Source: Lachnospiraceae bacterium
GTDB taxonomy: Bacteria; Bacillota; Clostridia; Lachnospirales; Lachnospiraceae
Length of the DNA: 64,000 nucleotides
Assembly (NCBI GenBank): GCA_024685315.1
Contig: JAIKVW010000013.1
Coordinates: 26,027 to 90,026 of the forward strand
Direction: 5' to 3'
A program made the translations under genes and the position numbers. Under the pieces are notes generated by a model, which worked only from the letters and a program-made list of their open reading frames with translations, was not told where the DNA came from and did no database searches. Positions within the stretch are counted from its first letter, which is position 1, and the number at the start of each line of letters is the position of its first letter. Positions 25,176 through 32,802 of this stretch are shown here, in pieces.

Positions 25176-25204
25176 ATTATACAACATCTTTCAAATATGC
25201 GCAA
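25176..25204 (-). promoter_or_regulatory. Minus-strand promoter firing antisense to the 24-residue ORF
   Basis: On the minus strand TTGCGC (25199-25204) and TATAAT (25176-25181) are 17 bases apart. The expected start is near 25169, and no protein gene lies downstream before the 24997-25030 hairpin, only the complement of the small ORF. Confidence 0.5.
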
Positions 25205-25285
25205 CTTTATCTTACATTTATGCCGCGTTTTGTTTTACAAATTTGTGGGTCATGCAGATTGTGACCGATTCCTCAATAACGCAAA

Positions 25286-25325
25286 GACCGGTGAGATCCT
25301 CCGCAGATCCCACCGGTTCCTTTTT
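25286..25325. terminator. Terminator with five T on the plus strand
   Basis: ACCGGTGAGATC and GATCCCACCGGT pair with one mismatch (25286-25298 with 25306-25318), then TCCTTTTT. It could end a plus-strand transcript carrying the small ORF and also serve the minus-strand gene that ends at 25324. Confidence 0.6.
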
Positions 25326-25866
25326 ACTTAGTAAACTCTTTATCCTTCCTATCTGACCGCCTCTTAAAGAAGATCAGGCCGGCCGCCCCCGCCGCGATGA
25401 CCACGATCAGAGGTACCAGTATTGACCGGTTTCCGTCTTCGGCCGCCTGCTGCGCCTCGATCGCTGCCGGGACATTATTATTCGCCTCTGCCGCGATCTC
25501 AACGGTCTCCCCGCTTTTCGTCACGGAGAAGGTATAGCCGCCCTGTCCGATGCTTTTGTAGTCTCCGGGAACCAGCTCCGGCAGGATAGTGTAAGTGCCC
25601 TCTGCCAGGTCTTCATACTCATACACGCCTTCCGATGTCTCTGTCAGCTCTCCGAGGCGCTCTCCGGATTCGCTGTAAAGTCCGAGTACGGCGCCCGTCA
25701 GCAGCGTTTCGGGATCATTCTCGCCTGTGAGCGTGACTATTACACTGCCGCTGTATCTGATGCTGTCTGCTGCCGCTTTCGGGGAGGCAAATGCCGCTGT
25801 CTTAAAAGCAAATACCATCGCTGCCGCAAGCAGCATACATGTCAGCAATTTGAGGTTCTTCTTCAT
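25324..25866 (-). CDS. Secreted membrane-anchored protein with SpaA/Cna-B-like domain
   Basis: The 180-residue protein has a signal peptide (LLAAAMVFAFKTAAFA). One prealbumin-like fold domain of the SpaA/Cna-B type follows (LTGAVLGLYSESGERLGELTETSEG...YEYEDLAEGTYTILPEL). A C-terminal membrane helix (ILVPLIVVIAAGAAGLIFF) with a KRRSDRKDK tail ends it. There is no LPxTG sorting motif, so it should be anchored by the helix instead of sortase. Such domains are usual in pilins and adhesins, but here only one is present, half the usual size, so it may be a minimal or shortened surface protein. GGAGGG-like sequence precedes the ATG. Confidence 0.75.
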   Translation of the reverse strand: MKKNLKLLTCMLLAAAMVFAFKTAAFASPKAAADSIRYSGSVIVTLTGENDPETLLTGAVLGLYSESGERLGELTETSEGVYEYEDLAEGTYTILPELVPGDYKSIGQGGYTFSVTKSGETVEIAAEANNNVPAAIEAQQAAEDGNRSILVPLIVVIAAGAAGLIFFKRRSDRKDKEFTK

Positions 25867-25944
25867 TACAGTTCCCTCCGCTCCTAAGTCCTTACATGAT
25901 CATTTTACCAGAATTCCGCGTATTATCAATTTAAAAAGGGCGGA

Positions 25945-26697
25945 TCAGATGATCTCCCTGATCCGCCTTTTGTATGCCAGAAATTCTTCCGACAGCATAT
26001 AGTCCCTGTCCCTCGGCTTCGGAGTCTCGATAATGATCTCGTCCGAGATCACCGCCGGACGGCCTTTCATGATGTAAATGCGGTCCGACAGAAGGATCGC
26101 CTCATCAATATCATGAGTGATAAACAGCGTCGACAGCCGAATCTCCTCCATGACCTTCAGGTACCATTCCTGGACTGAGGTCCGCGTAAGCGTATCCAGC
26201 GCGCTGAAGGGCTCGTCCAGCAGCGCTACCTTGTTGCCGCACAGCCAGGTGCGGAGCAGGGCTGCCCGCTGCCGCATGCCGCCGGAGAGCTGCGCGGGAT
26301 ACTTTTCTTCCGTCCCTTCAAGCCCGAACTGCCCGAAATACGAACGCGCCTTTTCCCGCGCCTCAGCCTTGCGGACACCGCTCAGGATGAGAGGGAGAGC
26401 AACATTGTCCTGGATCGTCTTATGCGGGAGCAGCATGTCTTTCTGAAGCATATAGCTTAGATGGCCGGTCTCCCCGGTAATGTCCCGGAAGGAAGGCTCT
26501 CCATCCGCCAGCTCTACTGAGCCGCTGTCCGGCCGGATCAGGCCGGACAGCACGTTAAAAAGCGTAGTCTTCCCAACGCCGCTGACGCCGAGGATACAGA
26601 CCAGCTCCCCGTCCGCCAGACGGATATTGATATCGCCCAGGACCTGCTTGTCGCTGTACGACTTCGCAACGTGATTCGCTCTTAGAACATCCGCCAT
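25945..26697 (-). CDS. thiZ: ABC transporter ATP-binding protein, HMP/thiamine-precursor type (ThiZ-like)
   Basis: The 250-residue ATPase has Walker A GVSGVGKTTLF (37-47), the Q-loop, the signature LSGGMRQRAALLRT, Walker B VALLDEPFSALD and the H-loop TLFITHDIDEA. It belongs to the nitrate/taurine/ThiZ family that partners NMT1-type binding proteins. It starts 4 bases after the thiY stop, so translation is probably coupled. It powers import of a pyrimidine thiamine precursor by the ThiXYZ system. This function is inferred from the operon's TPP riboswitch and its thiamine-binding protein; sequence alone would not separate it from taurine or sulfonate ATPases. Confidence 0.88.
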   Translation of the reverse strand: MADVLRANHVAKSYSDKQVLGDINIRLADGELVCILGVSGVGKTTLFNVLSGLIRPDSGSVELADGEPSFRDITGETGHLSYMLQKDMLLPHKTIQDNVALPLILSGVRKAEAREKARSYFGQFGLEGTEEKYPAQLSGGMRQRAALLRTWLCGNKVALLDEPFSALDTLTRTSVQEWYLKVMEEIRLSTLFITHDIDEAILLSDRIYIMKGRPAVISDEIIIETPKPRDRDYMLSEEFLAYKRRIREII

Positions 26698-26700
26698 GCC

Positions 26701-27750
26701 TTACTCCGGAAGATAATCGTTGGTGAAACCGGTGCCTGCGGGGATCTCATCCGAGAGGCCGTTTTCATAAAGCCACGCGTAAAATGCGTCCCAGCGGGAA
26801 GGGTCGATATAGCCCCACTGCTCCACTTCGGCCTTGTACTGGTCAGCCAGCCACTCCTGGCTCTCGGTCACCATGTCAAGATCCAGCTCCGGCACCGCGT
26901 CGCAAAGGATCTTTGCCGCCGTATCCGGATCTGCGATCGCGAATTCATAGCCTTTGGCTGTTGCCGCCAGGAAAGCTTTTGCGGTTTCCGGATCTTCCTC
27001 AAGGAATCCTGTGTTGGCAACAAATACCGGGCTGTAGTAGTCAAATTCCGGGGTAATATCCTTGAAATAGATCATATTGGTGTCAAGTCCGGCGCGCTCT
27101 GTCGCAATACCGTCCCAGGCATAATAGATCCATACCGCGTCAATGTCCTGCTGGAGCGCGCTCACAACGTCCGTGATGTACTCAGGGATCAGGTTGACCT
27201 TGGAAAAATCTCCGCCGTCAGCCTCCACGATATTCTGGATCATTGCCTTCTCGGTCGGAAGGTCCCAGGTCGCGTAGTTCTTGCCTTCAAGTCCCTTCGG
27301 GGTGTCGATGCCGTCTTCCTTCAGAGAAACGATTCCTGAAGTATTGTGCTGGATAATCGCCGCGACCGCCACGACCGGGATCTCATCCTCGGAAGTGAAG
27401 ACCGGGGTCAGATAATCCTGGAAATCAATGCCGAACTGCGCTTTTCCGGAAGCCACCATCATAGTCGCGCCGTCTTCAGGCGGCTGGATCACGTTCACAG
27501 AGAGCCCTGCTTCTTCATAATAGCCCTCTTCGATCGCCACATAAATACCGGTGTGATTTGTGTTGGGAGTCCAGTCCAGGACCAGGGTGATCTCTTTCAG
27601 TTCCTCCGGCGCTCCGCTTTCCTCCTCAGCGGATTCAGCCGAGGTTTCTGCGCTAGAAGCCGGTGCTGCCGACGAACTTGAGCTGCTGCAGGCTGCAAAG
27701 CTCATCACAAATGCCGCCGCGAGACTCATTACCAATACTCTTTTCTTCAT
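26701..27750 (-). CDS. thiY: NMT1/THI5-like substrate-binding lipoprotein for HMP/thiamine precursor (ThiY-like)
   Basis: From the ATG at 27750 (AGGAG 8 bases upstream) this is a 349-residue lipoprotein with lipobox AACSSSSSS. A GTG at 27759 would add three residues. The mature part begins EITLVLDWTPNTNHTGIYVAIEEGYY, the hallmark of THI5/NMT1-type proteins that bind formyl-aminopyrimidine or HMP. The central WDLPTEKAMIQNIVEADGGD fits the same family. It delivers the ligand to ThiX/ThiZ at the membrane. Its gene lies between those for permease and ATPase, in the transcript under the TPP riboswitch. Confidence 0.9.
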   Translation of the reverse strand: MKKRVLVMSLAAAFVMSFAACSSSSSSAAPASSAETSAESAEEESGAPEELKEITLVLDWTPNTNHTGIYVAIEEGYYEEAGLSVNVIQPPEDGATMMVASGKAQFGIDFQDYLTPVFTSEDEIPVVAVAAIIQHNTSGIVSLKEDGIDTPKGLEGKNYATWDLPTEKAMIQNIVEADGGDFSKVNLIPEYITDVVSALQQDIDAVWIYYAWDGIATERAGLDTNMIYFKDITPEFDYYSPVFVANTGFLEEDPETAKAFLAATAKGYEFAIADPDTAAKILCDAVPELDLDMVTESQEWLADQYKAEVEQWGYIDPSRWDAFYAWLYENGLSDEIPAGTGFTNDYLPE

Positions 27751-27762
27751 ATCATTCACTCC

Positions 27763-28551
27763 TTATTTGTCCTTATCAATATACGCCCACGGCATGCACT
27801 TCCTCTGCAGCAGCCGTACGATGCCCATCAGCAGCAGGCTCAGCACGGAGACCAGCAGGATTACCGCAAACATTTTATCGTAACTGTAAGCCTTTTTGAC
27901 GCGTGTCATATAGACGCCGAGGCCCTCAAAGCCCCCGAGCCACTCCGCGATCACCGCGCCGATGATCGAGTATGACACCGCGATCTTAAGGCCCGAGAAG
28001 AACTGCCCCAGAGCCGCCGGCACCTTGACATGCCAGAAGATCTGCCAGCGAGTTGCCTTCATTGACCTCATAAGGCGGACCATATCGTCATCCACCGACT
28101 GGAAACCTTCCAGGAGGCCGACCGCCAGCGGGAAGAACGACACCAGCACCACCAGCACTACCTTTGGCGCGATCCCGTATGAAAACCAGAGAATGAGCAG
28201 CGGCGCGATCGCCACCGGCGGGATTGTCTGGGTGATCACCAGGATCGGATAGAGCCCCCGGCGGGCCACCGGGAACATATCCATGACTGCTGCCGCCGTA
28301 AATCCAAGCGCCACGCCTATCACAAGGCCCAGCCCCGCTTCGATCAGCGTCGCCCGGCTGTGCTGCATCAGCAGCGGAAAGTCCGCGATCAGCGCCTGCA
28401 CCATCTGGACCGGTGAAGGGAGCATATAGTTCGGTACGATCCCGGACATGCTAACGCACTGCCAGATGACGAGCGCTGCGCCGATGAAGATCACAGGCGT
28501 CAGGACATCCGAAAACTTACTTTTATTTTTGTTATGCTTTTTAGTATCCAT
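27763..28551 (-). CDS. thiX: ABC transporter permease for HMP/thiamine precursor (ThiX-like)
   Basis: This 262-residue membrane protein has six helices and the BPD_transp_1 EAA loop in LEGFQSVDDDMVRLMRSMKATRWQIFWHVKVPAALGQF. It begins IFIGAALVIWQCVSMSGIVPNYMLPSPVQMVQALI, typical of SsuC/ThiX-type permeases. It forms the membrane channel for the ThiXYZ importer. Its stop is followed within 12 bases by the thiY start, and it lies 7 bases after the thiamine-binding protein gene. Transport specificity is inferred from context. Confidence 0.9.
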   Translation of the reverse strand: MDTKKHNKNKSKFSDVLTPVIFIGAALVIWQCVSMSGIVPNYMLPSPVQMVQALIADFPLLMQHSRATLIEAGLGLVIGVALGFTAAAVMDMFPVARRGLYPILVITQTIPPVAIAPLLILWFSYGIAPKVVLVVLVSFFPLAVGLLEGFQSVDDDMVRLMRSMKATRWQIFWHVKVPAALGQFFSGLKIAVSYSIIGAVIAEWLGGFEGLGVYMTRVKKAYSYDKMFAVILLVSVLSLLLMGIVRLLQRKCMPWAYIDKDK

Positions 28552-28558
28552 CTTCTAT

Positions 28559-28885
28559 TCAGGCAATGTTTGCAAGCCTCGGAGCATCGTTCATATGGTG
28601 CTTGGCCGTCTTGCGCTCGATCGTCAGCTTCTCGCCGTCCGGCTTGTATGTGATCTTTACATAGCTCATCACGCTCGGCGCGCCTGCCTCAACGGCAATA
28701 TACTGGCACTGCTTGACGATCTCCATCAGTTCCTCATAATCGCCCTCCATTGCGGTCTCGCACGGGCCGACATAATACTCCACTCCCGTGCTCCGGATAT
28801 AATCGATCACCGCGTCCACGATCCTTACGATCTCTTCATCCTCCAGCACGGAAGGCAATACCTGTATTGCTACGTTTGCATTCAT
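28559..28885 (-). CDS. MTH1187/YkoF-type thiamine-binding protein
   Basis: The 108-residue protein has the small ferredoxin-like fold pattern of the Thiamine_BP family (formerly DUF77): NVAIQVLPSVLEDEEIVRIVDAVIDYIRSTG, then YYVGPCETAMEGDYEELMEIVKQCQ. Members such as YqgV and half of YkoF bind thiamine or HMP in the cytoplasm. It is the first gene after the TPP riboswitch, directly in front of thiXYZ, so it probably helps hold or sense the imported precursor. GAAAGGAGCCC precedes the ATG. Confidence 0.87.
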   Translation of the reverse strand: MNANVAIQVLPSVLEDEEIVRIVDAVIDYIRSTGVEYYVGPCETAMEGDYEELMEIVKQCQYIAVEAGAPSVMSYVKITYKPDGEKLTIERKTAKHHMNDAPRLANIA

Positions 28886-28904
28886 GATATCGGGCTCCTT
28901 TCAG

Positions 28905-28934
28905 CAAAAAAGGATGACATACGATATGCCATCC
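28905..28934 (-). terminator. TPP riboswitch expression-platform terminator
   Basis: GGATGGCATA and TATGTCATCC (minus strand) form a 10-bp stem with one mismatch followed by six to seven T. It lies between the aptamer and the first gene, so TPP binding should favour termination. Confidence 0.8.
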
Positions 28935-28954
28935 CAAAAAACTCAACAATATGG

Positions 28955-29034
28955 TCCCTACGTTGGCATTATCCAAATCAGGTAATAAGGTAACGGCAAT
29001 ACAGCCGACTCTCAGCCTGCTTCAGCAAGCTCCC
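28955..29034 (-). ncRNA. TPP riboswitch aptamer (THI box)
   Basis: Read on the minus strand, the element starts GGGAGC and contains GCTGAGAG in the J3/2 pyrimidine-binding arm. It continues with TTACCTGATTTGGATAATGC and ends ACGTAGGGA. These are the invariant blocks of TPP riboswitches (CUGAGA, ACCUGAU, GGAUAAUGCCAGCGUAGGGA) with a single change, A for G, in the GCGUAGGGA part. It controls the thiamine-binding protein and thiXYZ operon. Confidence 0.97.
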
Positions 29035-29145
29035 TTTTTTATAAATATACCGGGATCAAGCGATCCCTTTTCTCTTAAATCATAGTTTAGCCTGTTCAGT
29101 CAAAAAGTCAAGCGCTCTTTCACACAGCCAGATACGCCGATAGCT

Positions 29146-29163
29146 GCCGGAACCGGTTCCGGC
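29146..29163. repeat. Perfect 18-bp palindrome
   Basis: GCCGGAACCGGTTCCGGC is self-complementary end to end. It lies 10 bases after the methyltransferase stop and upstream of the thiamine operon promoter region. There is no T run, so it is more like a protein site or a small decay-blocking hairpin. Confidence 0.5.
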
Positions 29164-29173
29164 TCCTCCGGCA

Positions 29174-29929
29174 TCACTCCTTCTTAACGGAGCGGGTCGC
29201 AATGAACATAGGGATATTCATCTCATGCAGCGGGCCCTCTCCGCATGTGTCCTCATATATGCCGGTCAGAGTCAGGCCCGCTTTAAGCTGTCCGCCGATC
29301 TGCTCTTCCAGCGTATGCGAAAACTGTAATGTAAAATTTCCCGCCATGGCCTCCTCATACAGTTCCGGATCCGACAAAGGATCATACGGAAGTGACTGCA
29401 TGACCCTCCGGGTATCATCGTCCAGGGCAAAATAGTTGGCAGTGGGAAGGCCGCAGAGCAGGATCCCGCCCGGCTTCAGCACCCGTGCACATTCCTCGAA
29501 CACCGGATAAACATCCCGGATATACTGATTCGAGACCGGATTAACGATCAAATCAAAGCTGGCGTCGGGGAACGGAAAACGCTCTGTCATATCTCCTTTA
29601 ATAATGGTAATGTCATAGCCTTCCCGCTCTGCGACTTCCCGGTCCGCCGCAAGCTGGGCATCAGAAATGTCAAGCAAAGTACACTTCGCACCGGCAGCCG
29701 ACAAAACCGCCATCTGCTGGCCTCCGCCTGCCGCAAGTCCAAGCACCGCCAAGTCCCGGACAGACGGTATCCAGCTCATCGGGACCCGCTTCACCGGCGT
29801 AAGCGTAAAGGCGTAATCACCGGCTTTTGCCTGAAGGAAGCGCTCATGATCGACCGGCTTTGTCCAGTTAAGGCTGTCTTCCGCTGCCCAGTCATTAATA
29901 ATATTTCCATTTCTTTCTGTGTATTTCAT
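29174..29929 (-). CDS. Class I SAM-dependent methyltransferase
   Basis: The 251-residue protein has the AdoMet-binding motif I VLGLAAGGGQQMAVLSAAGA, a motif II acidic residue in CTLLDISDAQLAADREVAE, GDMTERFPFPDASFDLIVNP and the post-motif RVLKPGGILLCG. It belongs to the Methyltransf_11 group whose substrates range from small metabolites to RNA. It is a single gene with GAGAGGGAT before the ATG, and nothing around it indicates a substrate. Confidence 0.85.
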   Translation of the reverse strand: MKYTERNGNIINDWAAEDSLNWTKPVDHERFLQAKAGDYAFTLTPVKRVPMSWIPSVRDLAVLGLAAGGGQQMAVLSAAGAKCTLLDISDAQLAADREVAEREGYDITIIKGDMTERFPFPDASFDLIVNPVSNQYIRDVYPVFEECARVLKPGGILLCGLPTANYFALDDDTRRVMQSLPYDPLSDPELYEEAMAGNFTLQFSHTLEEQIGGQLKAGLTLTGIYEDTCGEGPLHEMNIPMFIATRSVKKE

Positions 29930-30099
29930 CTTAGAATCCCTCTCAAATTATGCGCCAAGAGCTGTGATCGGAACAACAATGCCCCGCCTTCAAATCCTTC
30001 TTTATACACATAGCGTATCTCAGCGAAATAGTATATACTTTCATTAAGAAAACATCACCGCGCCGGCGGACCGGATCTGCGGGATAAAAGGAGGTCATT

Positions 30100-30276
30100 A
30101 TGGGATTTAAGGATATGCTCAATAAGGTAAAGAATAATGTCAAGGTCACTAATGAAGAGATCGATCAGGAGGGCACCAGCATCGATGTCGCCGCTATCTT
30201 CGGCGCCGCAAAAACCCTCAAGAATGTCTACGACGCAAAAAAGGGAGAGAAAAAGGACGAATCTTCCGATAAGTAG
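30100..30276 (+). CDS. Small conserved-type protein, 58 residues, unknown function
   Basis: The ORF starts behind a perfect AAAGGAGGT and reads MGFKDMLNKVKNNVKVTNEE, then IDQEGTSIDVAAIFGAAKTL, with a Lys/Glu-rich end. It has no signal peptide or membrane helix and looks like two short amphipathic helices. A strong terminator follows 25 bases after the stop. The ribosome site, codon usage and own terminator support a real small gene. I do not recognise the family. Confidence 0.7.
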   Translation: MGFKDMLNKVKNNVKVTNEEIDQEGTSIDVAAIFGAAKTLKNVYDAKKGEKKDESSDK

Positions 30277-30301
30277 ACAGCATCAGAATAGCGAAGTATC
30301 T

Positions 30302-30334
30302 GCCCGGCTTTTCGAAGGCCGGGCTTTTGTTTTC
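30302..30334 (+). terminator. Terminator after the 58-residue protein gene
   Basis: GCCCGGC (30302-30308) pairs with GCCGGGC (30318-30324) and is followed by TTTTGTTTT. Confidence 0.8.
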
Positions 30335-30448
30335 CCCCTTTTCCCACGCTATCCCCGCCTCATTTGGGCCCTGATTTGCTTTTGTTTCCCACCCGTTATA
30401 TAATAAAGAGGAACTATCGAAATCCAATCTCCACGAGGACTTACGGAA

Positions 30449-32296
30449 ATGAAAAAAACTTATATGTCCGCAGCCATGGCGCTTACGCTCTGCGCCTCAA
30501 TGATGCTTGGCGCCTGCAGCGCTTCGGGTTCAAGCGCGGCTCCCTCTGCAAGCGGGACTGAGACCGGCGCTGAGACCGAGACTGCGTCCGAGACCGCCAG
30601 CCCGACTATCGTTATCCCGGAGCAGGAACTCTCCGAAGAAGACGAGAGATTTGACGAGTTCTGCCTCGAAGAATTCAAGGAGAGCGTCTCCACCGACACG
30701 CTTACGCTGCATTTTGACGTAGCCCACCCTGAAAATTTCGGGATCAGCAGGACCGCCGCCACCTTAGGCGACGTATACACCGAGTACAATCCTGAGTGGC
30801 AGGAGTCTCTTAATGAGCTTCGCGAGACGCTGGACGGTTTTGATTATGAAAAGCTTTCAGAAGACCGCCAGCTCACCTGGGACATTCTCAGCGCCTATGC
30901 TGATATAGAGCTTTCTCTCGATGCGGAGAAGCTTTATTACTATGACGAGCCCCTTCAGACCTCGTCCGGCCTCCACAGCATTCTTCCGATACTTATGACT
31001 GAGTACACATTCTACTCCGAAGAAGATGTTGAGGATTACCTCGCGCTTCTGGAAGATTTCCCGAGGTATTTCGGCGAGATCCTCACCTTCGAGCAGAAGA
31101 AATCCGAAGCCGGCCTTTTTATGTCTGACAGCTGTCTTGACGAAGTGATCTCGGCCTGCGAAGATTTCATCTCCGACCCCGAGAATAACGTTCTCCTACT
31201 GGATTTCCCCGATCATATCGCAGAGCTTTCCGATCTTTCTGAAGACAAGGTCCAGGATTACACCGACCGCAACACCGCAGCCGTTAAAGAGAGCGTGATC
31301 CCTGCTTACGAAACTCTGATAGAAGGACTTAAGGCGCTCCGCGGCACCGGGACGAATGAGGGCGGCCTTTCGGGATTCAAGGACGGGCGCACTTATTATT
31401 CATACCTGATCCGGAGCAATGTGGGTACCGACCTCACTGCTTCTGAGATAAGGACCATGCTGGCAGACGCCATCGACGATGACCTCAGCGAATTCCGCGA
31501 GCTTATGACCAGCAATAAGGACCTGATGAATTCCCTCAGTTCTGAGCCTTCCGTAGGCACGGACGATCCCGTCGAGATGCTGAAAATGCTTCAGGAAGCG
31601 CTGAAGAGCGATTTCCCGGAAGCAGTTACCGACGAGTTCACTGTGAATTACGTTCCTGAGGCGCTCGAAGAGAGCCTGAACCCGGCATTCTACATCGTTC
31701 CACCGGTAGACATTGACGTCAACACCATTTATCTGAACAACGGGCAGCTTGGCGGCGGTGCCGACCTCTTCGACACCCTTGCACACGAAGGATATCCCGG
31801 ACACCTCTACCAGATGACTTTTTTTAAGTCCACCGACCCCAATCCCGTGCGCCTGGTGATGAACTTTACAGGCTACGAAGAGGGCTGGGCGACCTATGTA
31901 GAGAACTATTCCTACACCTTCGCAGGGCTGGATAAGGATGTCGCAAGGGCATATGTGCTAAACCAGCGTATCGTGCTGAATGTTTACGGCGTCCTGGATG
32001 TGCTGATCAACTACTTCGGCTATACTCTGGAAGATACCCAGACCTTCCTGGGCTACTTCGGCTGGGGCGATGACGAGACCTCCAAAGCCGTCTTCCTCCA
32101 GATCGTTGGAAACCCCTGCTCCTATCTCCCCTACTGTGTAGGCTCGCTGCAGTTCCAGGAGTTCTACGATGACGCAGAGCAGATCGCCGGAGATTCTTTT
32201 GATCCGGTAGAATACCACAAGACCGTGCTTGAGATCGGCCCCTGCTACTTCAGCGTGCTGGAAGACCGGCTTGAGCAGGCGGGGTATTTAAGGTAA
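30449..32296 (+). CDS. DUF885 family lipoprotein, putative zinc metallopeptidase
   Basis: The 615-residue lipoprotein has lipobox MMLGACSAS and an acidic/Thr linker. The body has the DUF885 hallmarks: DTLAHEGYPGHLYQMTFF, in which His446, Glu447 and His452 form a variant HExxxxH zinc site, and downstream GYEEGWATYVENY, which supplies the third ligand Glu. DUF885 proteins are distant relatives of M3/M32-type peptidases. This one would act outside the cell on peptides. The ATG follows GAGGACTTACGGAA. It stands alone and ends in a terminator at 32467-32511. Peptidase activity is inferred from motif only. Confidence 0.85.
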   Translation: MKKTYMSAAMALTLCASMMLGACSASGSSAAPSASGTETGAETETASETASPTIVIPEQELSEEDERFDEFCLEEFKESVSTDTLTLHFDVAHPENFGISRTAATLGDVYTEYNPEWQESLNELRETLDGFDYEKLSEDRQLTWDILSAYADIELSLDAEKLYYYDEPLQTSSGLHSILPILMTEYTFYSEEDVEDYLALLEDFPRYFGEILTFEQKKSEAGLFMSDSCLDEVISACEDFISDPENNVLLLDFPDHIAELSDLSEDKVQDYTDRNTAAVKESVIPAYETLIEGLKALRGTGTNEGGLSGFKDGRTYYSYLIRSNVGTDLTASEIRTMLADAIDDDLSEFRELMTSNKDLMNSLSSEPSVGTDDPVEMLKMLQEALKSDFPEAVTDEFTVNYVPEALEESLNPAFYIVPPVDIDVNTIYLNNGQLGGGADLFDTLAHEGYPGHLYQMTFFKSTDPNPVRLVMNFTGYEEGWATYVENYSYTFAGLDKDVARAYVLNQRIVLNVYGVLDVLINYFGYTLEDTQTFLGYFGWGDDETSKAVFLQIVGNPCSYLPYCVGSLQFQEFYDDAEQIAGDSFDPVEYHKTVLEIGPCYFSVLEDRLEQAGYLR

Positions 32297-32364
32297 ACGA
32301 TTTTCATATCGCAAAGCCGCAGACGGGCTTGTGAGAATCAGATTGTGGCTGCCTTTCAGGCCAT

Positions 32365-32790
32365 TGCCTTGATCCGGCACTACTATTTTGGGGAAGGGTA
32401 GGCCTTAAACGAGACTCTTTTTTGCTGACATACCCCTACGGATGTCAGAAGATAATTAATAGTTATCCGGCATCTCCACCTGCATAAGGAAGGCGGAGAT
32501 GCCGGGTTTTTATGAAGGTTTGCGCAGGCACCTAAAGGAGATGTCACGCAAGCCTTTCTGCGTATAATGGTAAATCGGCACTTATTTTTGACACCGGTGC
32601 CAGATATTCAAAGACACCGGCCCGGCATCCCTTGGGGGATGCCGGGCCGAAAAGATGAAGCCTTTGGCTCCGCATTTAAAATAACGCTGGTGCCGCATTT
32701 AAAGCTCAAATTAATCCGGCATACCCGCTGGCGGCTTTCCCTAATATGATCCGGCAGCCCCGCTGGCGGCTTTCCCCAAGAGAAGCTTTG
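32365..32790. repeat. Palindrome-rich spacer with repeated ATCCGGCA
   Basis: The 506-base gap between the DUF885 gene and rsmI has no credible gene. ATCCGGCA occurs at 32372, 32465, 32713 and 32748, and CCGGCAT again inside a perfect 14-bp hairpin (32618-32631 with 32636-32649, TTGG loop). Two 28-base direct repeats (32713-32740 and 32748-32775) share CCCGCTGGCGGCTTTCCC or a close variant. CCGCATTTAAA occurs at 32670 and 32693. The block resembles a small REP-like cluster. Confidence 0.55.
32467..32511 (+). terminator. Terminator of the DUF885 gene
   Basis: CCGGCATCTCC (32467-32477) pairs perfectly with GGAGATGCCGG (32495-32505), followed by GTTTTT. Confidence 0.75.
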
Positions 32791-32802
32791 CGCCGGTCTT
32801 CG

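Noticed and set aside
25146..25331. 61-codon plus-strand ORF
   Set aside because: No ribosome site, overlaps a terminator, and has mixed composition; the 24-codon ORF before it is the better candidate.
32365..32790. Possible CRISPR array
   Set aside because: Repeats are palindromic, unequal and only two or four in number, with no regular spacers and no cas genes.
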